Below are positions 47,267 through 58,083 of a stretch of DNA of 64,000 nt, one piece after another. The position numbers and the translations under genes are program-made. The stretch comes from Thamnaconus septentrionalis (Eukaryota; Chordata; Actinopteri; Tetraodontiformes; Monacanthidae): assembly GCA_009823395.1 (NCBI GenBank), contig CM020508.1, positions 1,619,015 to 1,683,014 of the forward strand, in the 5' to 3' direction. Position 1 is the stretch's first letter, and the number at the start of each line of letters is the position of its first letter. The notes under the pieces were generated by a model. It made no database searches and was not told the DNA's origin. It saw nothing but the letters and a program-made list of their open reading frames with translations.

Positions 47267-50200
47267 TCATTCATCCAGTCCCCGCACCGCCGGTCGGTAC
47301 TTCCTGATCAGCTGTATAGACAAGAAGAAGAAGAAAACATGAGAATCCAGCCTGCTGTCGTCCTGCTCTGCAAGCAGCTCGGAGCGGAAGGACGTCTGCT
47401 TTCTGTTCCTCATGACACTGATTGGATTTCCTCAAAAAGAAAAAGCAGAGCAGTGTCACACAATTTGTCTCCTCATGCAGACAAATGTCTGTAGTTCCCA
47501 TAAAATCCAAAGCACGTTTTGAGCAAACTTCTAAAACGCTAGGGGGGAGAGATGGTGGGCAGGTCTGCACATTTTCCACCGACTGATATGGGGCTAACAA
47601 GCAGGGCTGTACAGTGGCCAGTAGATGGCGCCAAGTTATGCGGTTGCAAGTTAGAGACTGGGAACTAAGCAAACGCTTAAAATAAAGACCTTGTCAAAGC
47701 GCTCACCTCACGGGTGTCCTCCAGCGTGGTGTACCTGTAGTTTGGCGGCTCCAGGCTCCTCAGCAGGCTATCGTGAAGCTGCCTGTTGCTCCCGATGAAG
47801 CGCTTAGTCGCGGCCAGCTGCTGCTTCAGCAGCTCGGTCAGCACAAATGCGGACGGGTTGAAGGAGCCAATGGCTGAGAGAAGAGCATGTGAACGAGAAG
47901 AACCAGACGTGTGGATTTATTTTTTTATTTTTTTTTTTTTTTACTGGTTCCTCGCTGCAGACCAAGAGGTTGTCTTGTACCTTCCACCGTCTCTGCGCTC
48001 AGGTGTGTGATGACTGGCGTCGGATCTGGGAAGGCCTCACCTCCAGCAGGGGACAAACCTGCAAGCAGAGGAGAAACAGAGCAGAAGAGCTGCAGCCACG
48101 GTGGCCTGGTGCCTTCTCGATTGTTGATGATGACTTTTCCTGAGATGTGCGTCGACCTGCAGTCCAGCTGTAAGTGGGCGGCGCCAGCTGAGTCTGAACC
48201 ACAGCGTCTTTGAAAACCTTGCGAGTCGAATCCCGTCTCTCCAAACGGCCGTCACATGACCTGGACGCCCTGCTGGATCTCCCTCCGCTGTGGTCCGAGG
48301 ACCGCGAGGTGTAGGAGCTGCTTACGTCTGAGAAGGTGTCGGAGTAAACCACTTCTTCACTTCCACGGGAAACGTTGGACACCCCTTCCATGACCTCAGA
48401 TACTGGTTCCGCCTCCTCTTCCTCATCGTCGTTTTGTCCCAGTCGACGCTCAGACAACTGGACCTCCTTCACGTCAGTCCTCCTGCTCTCGCTTTCAAAG
48501 TCACTTTCGTAGTCTGGCGCCTCCTCCTGGTTGTTGTCGTGCCTGAGCTGCTGTTGATGATGCTGCTGAATTGCTCGACTGTGGGAGGCAGAGTTTTGTT
48601 CTCCCTGCTTGAGAATCCGGAACAGAAATGAATAAAAAAAAAAAACACTTGAGTTTTGATTAAATATGATAAATTTATGATGAATAGCTACACAGGTTTG
48701 AGCGAGGTTGACGATGCATCAAAGAAATTAAATTAGGTTTCACAAATGAAATGCAAAAATCAAGTTTTCCTCTGAGTGCAGAAAGCTTCAGCGCGTCCTC
48801 TCTGACTCACCTCCTTGTCTGGTGTTTCCTCGGTGGAGTTGAGCTTGACAGGAACCAGGTCGTCTAACGTCAAGGCGTTTATCTTGAAGTCTGCAGAAAC
48901 CCACGGGTGTTAGTTAAGCCCCGTGTTGTTAGAACTTGGATGACACAGAATTTCTTGTTGCTTAATACCGATAAAACTGAGGTCATTATATTTGGTTCGC
49001 GAGAGAGTAGGGACAGAGCCTTTGATGGACAGGGTGGTCTATTTGGTACTACACCCAGTTCTACTGTGAGGAATCTTGGAGTCACTTTTGATCAGGACCT
49101 GACCTTTAATTCTCATATACAGAATGTGGGTAGGTCAGCTTTTTCCCACTTAAGAAACATTGCCAAAATTCGAGGTTTTTTGTCCTTCAAAGACGCTGAA
49201 AAAATAATCCATGCTTTTGTTACATCTAGGCTAGATTACTGTAACTCGGTACTAGCAGGATGCCCAAATTCACCCCTTAGGACATTACAGTTAATCCAAA
49301 ACTCATGCACGATTGTTAACCGGAACTAGAAGGAGGCAGCATATTACTCCAATCTTAGCTTCCTTGCATTGGCTGCCTGTCAAATTTAGAATTGAATTTA
49401 AGATTCTAGTTTTAACTTACAAAGCTCTTCATTCTCAGGCTCCTTCTTATATTAGGGAACTAATTGAACTTTATCAACCTCCAAGAGCCCTTCGCTCTGA
49501 GGATTCAGGTCTTTTAGTTATCCCAAAAATTTCTAGAGTTAGGTCAGGAGGTAGGTGTTTCAGTTTCCTGGCACCTTTATTTTGGAATCATCTTCCAGCC
49601 TCGGTGAGAGGGGCAGACACAGTTAGTTTATTTAGGAGTAGACTTAAGACTTTCCTTTTTCTTAAAGCTTATAGTTAGATTCCATCCACTGTCAGTTAAG
49701 CTGCTATAGGCTTACGCCGTGGAGGGAGATCTTTCGCTCCCGTTACAGGGATCGTTGCTCTGTGCAGGCGGAGCGTCTATCACTCTCCTCACTCAATCAA
49801 TCTTTGACTCTTTTGACTCTATCTACTCTGTCCAAACTAGCTCTCATTATGCTTTGTACAGTATGCTCGATATGCATGATACTGCCGCAGTCTCTGTGTC
49901 CCCGGCAGGTGATGACCACTGCGCCAGGAGCTGGATTGTGCTGTCCTGGGGGTCTTGGTGTCATCGCTTGTCCCACCACCACGCCTAGGACCTGGACTTG
50001 TCCTATCGGCAGATTGTCCATCGGGATAGGCTCTTGCCTTCCAAAGCATGGACACTTACAGCCCACACGGACAGCAGCCTTGAATTATTTCCTATTCTTT
50101 GTGTTTATATCCGTTTTGTGAATGCCTGGTTGGTGTATCTGTTTTTCACTCTGTCCTGTCTGCCACCCTGGCTCACTCTACTACTTTCTCTCTTTCTCTG

Positions 50201-52684
50201 TCTCTCCTCTATTTTTGTATTTCACCCCAACTACTCATAGGCAGATGATGGCCCTCTGGAGTCTGGTTCTGCCCTAGGTTTCTTCCCACAGGGGAGTTTT
50301 TCCCAGCCACTGTCGCATCTTGCTTGCTCCGGGGGCCCAGTTGGTTCTCTCTGATTGTATAAAGCGCTTTGAGACGCCATTGGTTGTGATTTAGCGCTGT
50401 ACAAATAAAAGTTTATTATTATTATTAAGCGAGACATCAAACTGCTTTTCATCAGTGCACAGACAGTAACGTCTTCAAAAAACAGCAGAATCTGAGATTA
50501 AAATGGTAAATAGACTACACTTATGTAGCGCTTTTCTAAAAATCTAATTTCAAAGGCTCCTTGTTCAAAATGTTAGGTTTCAGAATATTTGTACTATTCA
50601 TTAAATGTACAATCTGCCTATCGCAATCAAAAGAAATTGTCTCAAATTAAAGAAAATTGCAGTGATAGTCAGGAACCAGAAAGTCAACAACTTTCTGACT
50701 TATTTAAAAAAAAAAAAAATGAAAAGGTTGTGAAGAAACAATCTGCCATTTAATTGGAAAATATCGTATGCAGCTTGATTTTTGAGCAAAAACAATTTTT
50801 ATTTTTGCTGTCTTGAAGTTAAACAATCAATGGGCTCAGATGCATCCAGTTGGTTTGACGTTTTAAATTCCTTCCCGCTCCAAAAAGCTGTGTAAAAACA
50901 TTTCCAGAACCAAACTCTGACGGCAAATGAAAGATTTGTGTATCTGTCTGTCCAGCTAGGATGCATGAGAGACGGAGCAGAGGATGAAAACAGGTTCAAT
51001 GAACAAAAACAGCTAATTTCACACAACAGTTTCCCCGGTTAATCTGACTCGTCTCACCGTTGGTAGAAGCTAAACTGGTGTCACTGCGGGGCTCTTGGCT
51101 TCCGACGGGGAAGAGCTCTGCCAGGGACAGGATGACGCTGTTGCTCGACATAGATGACGGGGGGCGCTGTGGGCTTCCCGCAGGTGATGGGGAGGCGTGG
51201 GGAGGGGACGGGGGTGGGGAAAAAGTGGAGGAGCTGAATTGGGCCTGAGTGTGACCCGTGAATCTGAAAGGGGAGGCAGGGGAGCGGGGTGTGGGAACGG
51301 AGGGGGAGGAGGGGGGAGACGGAGGGATGGCGGCAGGTGGGTGAGGTGTGGTGGAGAAACTGCGGCTGTGTCTGCCCTCCATCTAGAAGACGGACAGGGT
51401 AAAAAAAAAAGAGAGGTGCTTCAGAAGTTTAAGTTAAATTGTGAGAATCCAAAATCGTAGCCATAACCCAGAAAAACAACTCTGTAGCAGTTTTTCTTGG
51501 GGCATGAGTGAAATTATTCAGATTTTCTGTTACGGAATGAATCTTTCCAGTGATGAACATGCAAACAGAACCTGCGCTGTACAGTATGAAGGTACCTCAT
51601 GAGCTGTTTTGGAAGATTTGGGTCTTGCACGTGTGAAATAGCTGTTCACAGAATCCAGAGAGTCTCCAAGCAGCTTCTTCATGTCCTCTTCATCACTTTC
51701 CAAACTGACACCAGTCAACCGTCTCATCTCTGTGCTCGCTGAAGGCTGTGGACCATCAGCAGCTCCGGGTCTGGGACCCATACCGACACCTGGACCAGCA
51801 GGTTGACCGGCCTTCACACCTGAAGCTCTGTTTGACTTGAGGAAACGTTTCCCCTTCAGGCTCTGCTCGTCGCTGGATGGTGGTGACAGCCCCAAAGGCT
51901 GAGCAGCAGCAGCAGCTGATGGTCCTAGTGGCTGTGCTGCTGCAGCTGGTGCAGGTGCTGCTGCAGCTGGTGCTGGTGAGAGTATGAGGTCTGAGGCAGG
52001 TTTCGGTACTTGCCCCGCCGGCTTGCGACCGCGAATGCGACTTTCTAGATCAGCCAGTCGGCTGAGAGCAGCAGTCTGGGAGCCACGGAGGTGAGGCGGT
52101 GGTGGCTGTTGCTGCTGCTGCTGCTCCAGCTGACCCTTGCTGACTAACTGGCTGCTTCTGCTGCTGAGGGCATCAGTTGGTAGAGCCTTCTTCTTCAAGA
52201 ACCTGCTTCCTCCTGTTCCTCCTCCTCCATCACCTAGTCCTCCAGCCAGAGAGCTCTGAGGTCTGAGATGCTGGAGGAAAACTAATATCAGTACCCCATG
52301 AAGAAGACACTGGAACGATTATCCAGTTGTGGAGGTATTTACCTTTGGGGAACCTCCGGGCCGTTCCTGGATCTTAACTACAGCGCCGTGATCCGAAGCT
52401 GAGCTCACAGAGGACAGGTCACTGACGTCGGACGGCAAAGTGTGTGTGTTCGAGGGGGCGGATCTGGCGTTCTAAAACAAACAAATAAACAAGCTCCAGA
52501 TTTAACGCGACCAGTTTCTTCACCACCGCCACCGCAGTTCTAAAGTACTCACCGTTTGTTGCCATGTTTCTTCCGGCAGAAAGCGCTGCGCCGACTCGCC
52601 AGGGGAGATCCTGCCGTTCCCCCGAGAGGACAGCAGAACCTGGGCCCTGTCCAGAGCTGCGCTTCGACCGCCTCGTCTCCACAT
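47267..52684 (-). CDS. C19orf44: C19orf44 homologue, conserved protein of unknown function, nine exons
   Basis: Exons on the minus strand: 52684-52553, 52471-52343, 52270-51596, 51382-51058, 48890-48811, 48604-48157, 48058-47981, 47873-47707 and 47311-47267. All have GT-AG sites and matching phases and give about 692 codons (human about 657). Segments I match to human C19orf44 are RLADLESRIRGRK, ESDEEDMKKLLGDSLDS, NALTLDDLVPV, KDAVVQTQLAPPTYSW and the C-terminal FVLTELLKQQLAATKRFI..LHDSLLRSLEPPNYRYTTLED. It is mostly low-complexity and likely disordered: Gln, Pro and Ala runs in exon 3, Pro/Ser-rich exon 4, acidic Ser-rich exon 6. The start MWRRGGRSAALDRA is chosen because only this frame joins exon 2 in phase. 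Function is unknown. Confidence 0.88.
48920..50423 (+). mobile_element. CR1/L2-type LINE copy C inside an intron of the C19orf44 homologue
   Basis: It begins in the RT (RTWMTQNFLLLNTDKTEVI), runs through SRLDYCNSVLAGC and HITPILASLHWLPV, breaks at about 49325, ends its ORF at 49676 and has a full 3' UTR with AAAGCGCTTTGAGACGCC and an (ATT)n tail. TTAAGC at 48914-48919 and 50424-50429 is a likely short target duplication. It is antisense to the gene, 30 bp upstream of the exon 5 acceptor in transcript sense. Confidence 0.88.
50430..51057. other. Intron of the C19orf44 homologue
   Basis: AT-rich intron sequence with an A run near 50708-50720. No exon or repeat is recognised. Confidence 0.5.
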
Positions 52685-53000
52685 CGTTCACATTCAGCGA
52701 AGAAACAACTCGCCTCCTAGAGACTGAAACCGCTAGCTGGCGTTAGCATTTATCGGCTAGCTAAACGGAGCCAGCCAGCGTCACCGTTTGCGAGTGACGG
52801 CATGTTTGCAAGCGTCGACTGGCACCGAAAAAAGCATTTGTTAAACACACATGTGTGTTATTCGAATTCACGTCACATGTTTATTTTGAAACCTCCCATG
52901 TGGTGTCGTCTAACTTTGCACACAGCGACCACTCCCGCGTCCCCCGTCACCATGGAGGAACTTCTCCAATCTTCTTCTACTCTCCCGCAATTTCCGCCAG
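52685..53000 (-). promoter_or_regulatory. Likely promoter region of the C19orf44 homologue
   Basis: This is the GC- and CpG-richer stretch next to the first exon, with GCTAGC repeats and CCAAT-like motifs (near 52968) but no TATA box. Placement only; no transcription start can be fixed from sequence. Confidence 0.35.
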
Positions 53001-54825
53001 GCTGTACGTCTGTGTTTTGTGACAGCACAAGTCTGTCAGTGGCAACACACGGACACAAACTTATGCGGCACAAAAAAAAAAAAAAAAAAAATCAAATAAA
53101 ACAAAGAGTTGCTGGGTTTGGTGAATTAAAAAAAAGGCTCTGTGATGTAATTGTACCCATTACTGGAAGAAGTTGGTGCGGTACTGCCACCTGCTGTACC
53201 GGAGGGTGCAACGCAGGCGCTCTTCAACAAACAAAACAAAACAAAAAACTCTTAGCATCTTCCACAGTCTGCCATAAAGATCCAACACTTTATTGGATAA
53301 ATGTCCTCACTTAATAAAGTACAATCTTCAAACAATCCTAAAAAAGTTTCAAGACCTTAAACATGCCTTCTAAACAGCTCCACATCTTCAAGGATGATAA
53401 ACGCATCCACAGTTGACACACTTGTTGTGTGACGATCTCCACACAGTAATCAGTCGCTGATTCCGGCCATAGTGACGTCAGCTCCTCCCGCCACCATTTT
53501 TCAACACAAAGGATGTGTCCACGGTGATGAAGCTGGGGATGTGCGTGTGCATCGTCACTCTTTGAAGAAACGTTTGTGGGCATTGTGCTGGAAATGAATG
53601 CAGATAACTGTAGGGGTTGCACGCTCAAATTGTAGGCTTGTGCAATTCTGTTTTGTAAACGATTTGAATTTCACTGGAGAGGAACAGACAAAACACTAGA
53701 TTTAGCTTCACACAGTGTGAACACTGCAGTTTCCCCACAGACAGACGCCAACAGCTGAACAGCTGCCTTTACAGTAAAAAGAGAAGAGGGGAAAAAACAC
53801 ACCTAAAGTGTGGCCCTCAGCCACCCAGTGCTTTCTCCTGCTGTTGAAAAGCAACAATCTCTCCAACTGACATCAGGGTGTCCAGAGAGATAGAAATTTT
53901 AGCACAGCAGGACATCAGCACCATCCCCTCCTCATTGTCTGACGTCTCTCTCTCTCTCTGTTTTCCTCTGCTACAACTACAAAGAGAAAAAAAGAAGAAA
54001 AAACGTCCCCATCTAAGCGGAAATGATGGTGCAATTCTATTTCACTTACATCAATGCTGTTATCTCATAAATGTTTTTGCATGAGTGTTGCCATGCCTGC
54101 CAAGGCACGGCTCATATTTTCTTAATCTATTCCGTTTGTGAGGCTGCTCCGGGAGATCCGTATCAGGTGCAGACAATTGCATAAGCAGCATTTTCATTCA
54201 CAGCGACATGCAGCCAGTAATCAAACCTTTTTTCTTTCTGAGTGTAAAGTTCATGCAAATTCAAGTTGTGTTAAATTTTTTGAAGTGAAAAATTGTACCA
54301 GATATAGGACGTATTACATATAATTCTGGAAAGCAAAACGACAACAACAAAAAAAATCAGATTCCCCCCCACTGGATGGTTTGTTCTAAGGTTTTTTCAA
54401 CTAATGCAGCACTGTGTCCTCTGACAAGAGTCTTTAGTTACTTAAAAAAACAACAACTGAAAAACAGAGCAGGATAAAACCATCACTACTGTTAAAAAAA
54501 AAAAATCTTCTGGCACATTCACTTCTAATAATGTGCTAAACCAATTCTCACTACCTCTTCATTTATTCTTTCCCCCCTGCACATGTATTGTAGTGGGGCT
54601 GAGGCAGTTGTTCTTCCATCTCCCCCTCCTTCTTCTTCATGCCCAAGTCAGCTGGAATTTGCTACGACTCTCTCTGAGCTTCTTGTTCTCTTTTAGCATT
54701 CTTTCATTGATAAGACTGAGTGTTTTTCCTCTATCTAGATTTTTTTTTTAAAATGCCATACCATACCATACCATTTTATTTATCGAGCACACTTAAAAGA
54801 CAACATAATTGAACCAAAGTGCAGT
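53001..54825. other. Intergenic, no gene recognised
   Basis: The stretch holds short A-runs (53070-53090), a simple (ACCAT)n repeat at 54757-54775, and a CT-rich run (53944-53964). The minus-strand frame 53628-53338 (96 codons, TSLWPESATDYC) matches nothing I know. The motif CGGTACTGCCACCTGCTG near 53178 is often seen in fish repeats. Confidence 0.35.
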
Positions 54826-56540
54826 CATCATCATCATCGGCGATCATTCGAAGCGAGTATGATTGTCCTCCTGTCGGTGGGTCTGCTCACCTGTGGGTCT
54901 TCAGGTGCTGGAACAGGCCAATCCTTGATCAACAGTCTCTATTGCAGTGGGTGCATATGTGAATGGTTGTCATGGGGGTGGTGTCAGGAGCCATCTTGGT
55001 GGTAGGTCTCTCCTTTCTCAGTTGCCTCTTTGTATCTGCGGCACTGTGGACGTCCCTTTCTAGTTGTGCTGAGCCTTCATGGACCATCCTGCTCTACATG
55101 CCTCTCTGGAGGGCAGCCTCCTCGCAGGTGTTGAGGCTGAAGTGGCACTTTCTCAGGTGAGTTTTGATGTTATCTTTGTACCTCTTTTTCTGCCCTCCTT
55201 GGTCATACAGAAATTGCTTCAGGAGGCAGGAGATGGACAATGCGGATGACATGGCCTATCCATCGCAGCTGGTGCCCGGATGATGATTGTGGTGATGCTG
55301 GGGATGTTGGCTTCCTTCAAAACGCTGACAGCGAGCCTCTGGATTTCCAGGGCCTTCTCCATCCAGCATTGATTTTTCAGCTCTCTCACTCTGCTCTGGA
55401 CAAGTGCCTTTGCCTTGGCGCTAGGCCTGCCTTTTGTCTCTACAGCTGTTGTTGTTCTGCCAAGAACAAAAGGCTTTCCTTTTGGCATCGATTAGATGTT
55501 CTTTTTCATGTCGTTGTCATCAAACAACCAGTCCTGGTGTTTCCTGGTCTTGTAGCCAATGGTGTCCTTGCTGGTGTCAAGTAGTGTGGTCTTATGAGCC
55601 TTCCAGTGTTCTTCCACATCCTCAGGATATTCTTCAGGGAGTCTCACAGACAGGGTGTTTTGAAGATGTTGCACCATGTCCGTCTCTCCAAGGCAATTGA
55701 TGTTAAATTTAAGGCGGAGTAGTCTCCTTTGTGTCCTCCTCCTCTGCCGCAACTTTATGTTCATTGTTGAGCGAATGAGGCGATGGCCTGTCCAACAGTC
55801 GTCTGCACGGGTCATGGCCCTGGTGAGTCTAACATCTTTATGATCTCTAGCCCTGACAATGACATAGTCTATGAGAAACCTGGGCAAAGCATGGCCCGCG
55901 GGCCACATCCGACCCGCTGCATATCTCTGTCTGTCTGGCCCGCGTGAGGCCAGTCATAAATCAAGTGATCTACCCATTGATTGCGAAAGTAGTTAGAGAA
56001 AACCCTCAACCCCCCCTCGACGAAACGTTGGCGGGGCTTAGCGTGAGTTTAGCGTGACCGATTGCCCCCAGAAGAAGGTATATCCCCCTTTCTCCTCCTT
56101 TACTTACCCCTCCTCGGCCAGGCAGGTTTCAGACAGGGCAGCAATGTCGATATTCCACCTTCTCAGCTCCCTGGCAATGATTGCAGATCTTCTTTCTGAA
56201 TGATTGCTGGTTGCACTGTCCATGAGTGTACTCACGTTCCAGGCTCCAAAATTCATTGTTTTTGTTTTTCGACCGCTATGAGGCAAACCCACTGGGTGCG
56301 GTAATCCAGTCGGGTTATGAGAGTCAGGCTATTTTTTGGACACCTTTTCTAGCCCCTTCCCCATGTGGGGTGAGCAGAGTGGGTCCTCAATAGGGCTGCT
56401 CAGACATGGGTGTTGCTGTTGAGATGCTCTCATTGCCTCAGTCCGAGAGCAAGGCGACTGAAACAGGCACCCACCGCCTATGTGCCAGTGCATGGCTAGA
56501 AGCTCCCAGACTTCACTTTCCTGCTCCCGTCACCATTTCC
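54826..56540 (-). mobile_element. RTE-type LINE fragment, minus strand
   Basis: On the minus strand an endonuclease starts near 56270 (NFGAWNVSTLMDSATS, then IDIAALSETCLAEEG). Its C-terminal part follows at 55880 (FLIDYVIVRARDHKDV, DCWTGHRLIRS), then a linker and ELKNQCWMEKALEIQRLA at about 55380. RT motifs are missing. The 3' end is a (GAT)n tail at 54826-54838. The wording of these motifs fits the RTE clade (craniofacial development protein 2-like ORFs). A hAT end is inserted near 55880. Confidence 0.75.
55878..56080 (+). mobile_element. hAT-type element end inside the RTE LINE
   Basis: CCTGGGCAAAGCATGGCCCG, then CGGGCCACATCC, is the familiar end of hAT elements with a GGCCCGCGGGCC core. 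The second end is not clear; the stretch to about 56080 has no coding. Compare the more complete MITE at 62101-62456. Confidence 0.45.
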
Positions 56541-56990
56541 TGATCGCCATAGGACTTGCAGAGGGGGTTGGGTAATGGTTGCTCCTTCAGGAAAACGCCT
56601 GTGCGTGGAATCTTTTAAAGTGGGGAGAGTGGTGCAAGAGCAGCCACCACACTGTCCTTGAGAAAGAGAAGGACAGGATCCAAAGGCATTGGGGACCAAC
56701 ACAATTGGGGGCCCATCCTTGCTGCAGCCTTCTTCCTCCTTTGTGGCCGTTGTGGAGCTTCTCTGCCGCCATCATCCGCCCACTCCGCCGTCGTGGTCTT
56801 GTTTTGGATCGCCCTTTGTCTGGAACCTCCCCCTCAACCTTACCGCCACGGGTGAACTAAGCTCCCGACTACATCGCTCTTAGGTTCCCTGGAACACGCA
56901 AGGTTCTCCACCACAGCAAGGTGGCTATCCAAGGAGAACTGGCAGTACAGGTCACAACAAGCAACAAACAAATATTATAAAAACATACAT
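56541..56990. other. Non-coding stretch, probably RTE LINE 5' region
   Basis: The sequence is GC-richer, without clear coding. CTCAGTCCGAGAGCAAGGCG (near 56437) and the following text are RTE-like leader sequence; beyond that nothing can be assigned. Confidence 0.35.
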
Positions 56991-57019
56991 GGTGTAACAC
57001 ACAAAAAAAGAGCAGTCAC

Positions 57020-57530
57020 TCATGCTATGTATGAAAAGCCAAAGAATAAAAGTATATCTTTTGGCATGATTGGACACCTGCAGAGTGCGGGCTTGCCTAA
57101 CATGCAGAGGCAGCTTGTTCCACAGCTTTGGGGCTGCTACTGTGAAAGCCCGCTCTCACCTGAGCTTCATCTTTGATTTAGGAACAGCCAGGAGAAGGTG
57201 ATCAGAGGACCTAAAGGACCTTGAAGGAACATAGGGTTCCAGCAGGTCGGAGAGGTAGGTGGGTGCCAGGCCGTTTAGGCACTTAAAAGCAATCCTAAAG
57301 TGTACAGGAAACCAATGGAGGGAGGCCAGTACAGGGGTGATGTGCTCTTGCTTCCATGTACCGTGTTGGAAAGGACGAGCAGCAGCGTTCTGGACTAACT
57401 GTAAGCGAGAGATGGAGGCGTGACTAACACCGACATACAAGGCATTCAAATAGTCAAGGCAGGATGTCAACAAAGCATGCGAAACAGTTTCAAAAACAGA
57501 ACGCAATAATAAAAAAAAAAAGGTTTAACC
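57020..57530 (-). mobile_element. CR1/L2-type LINE RT C-terminal fragment, minus strand
   Basis: The minus strand reads SCLDYLNALYVGVSHASISR, then EHITPVLASLHWFPVHFRI, LAPTYLSDLLEPYVPSR and LLAVPKSKMKLR. These match the C-terminal part of CR1/L2-type ORF2. The frame is open over 116 codons. It is a different subfamily from the plus-strand tails. Confidence 0.8.
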
Positions 57531-57662
57531 TTAGACAACCCCCGAAGCTGGAAAAAGCTCTTTCCCACTACAGAGTTCAGTAGGTAGAAACATACATACA
57601 CATATATGAAAATACACACACACACATATGTACTATATATACTAAAGAAACGCACCTGAAGA

Positions 57663-58083
57663 GATTGTCCATCGGGATAGGCTCTTGCCTTCCAAAGCAT
57701 GGACCCTTACAGCCCACACGGACAGCAGCCTTGAATTATTTCCTATTCTTTGTGTTTATATCCGTTTTGTGAATGCCTGGTTGGTGTATCTGTTTTTTAC
57801 TCTGTCCTGTCTGCCACCCTGGCTCACTCTCCTACTTTCTCTCTTTCTCTGTCTCTCCTCTATTTTTGTATTTCACCCCAACTACTCATAGGCAGATGAT
57901 GGCCCTCTGGAGTCTGGTTCTGCCCTAGGTTTCTTCCCACAGGGGAGTTTTTCCCAGCCACTGTCGCATTTTGCTTGCTCCGGGGGCCCAGTTGGTTCTC
58001 TCTGATTGTATAAAGCGCTTTGAGACGCCATTGGTTGTGATTTAGCGCTGTACAAATAAAAGTTTATTATTATTATTATTATT
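57663..58083 (+). mobile_element. CR1/L2-type LINE 3' tail (copy D)
   Basis: It is nearly identical to the ends of copies B and C, truncated at GATTGTCCATCGGGATAGGC and ending TTTAGCGCTGTACAAATAAA plus an (ATT)n tail. No clear target duplication. Confidence 0.88.

Noticed and set aside
47999..48472. 157-codon minus-strand frame taken as a full gene
   Set aside because: Its middle part is exon 6 of the C19orf44 homologue; the rest reads past the donor at 48156.
52419..52691. Frame with MATNGEYF start across the first intron of the C19orf44 homologue
   Set aside because: It reads through a good donor (GTGAGT) and does not join exon 2 in phase. The frame starting at 52684 gives matching phase and continuous coding.
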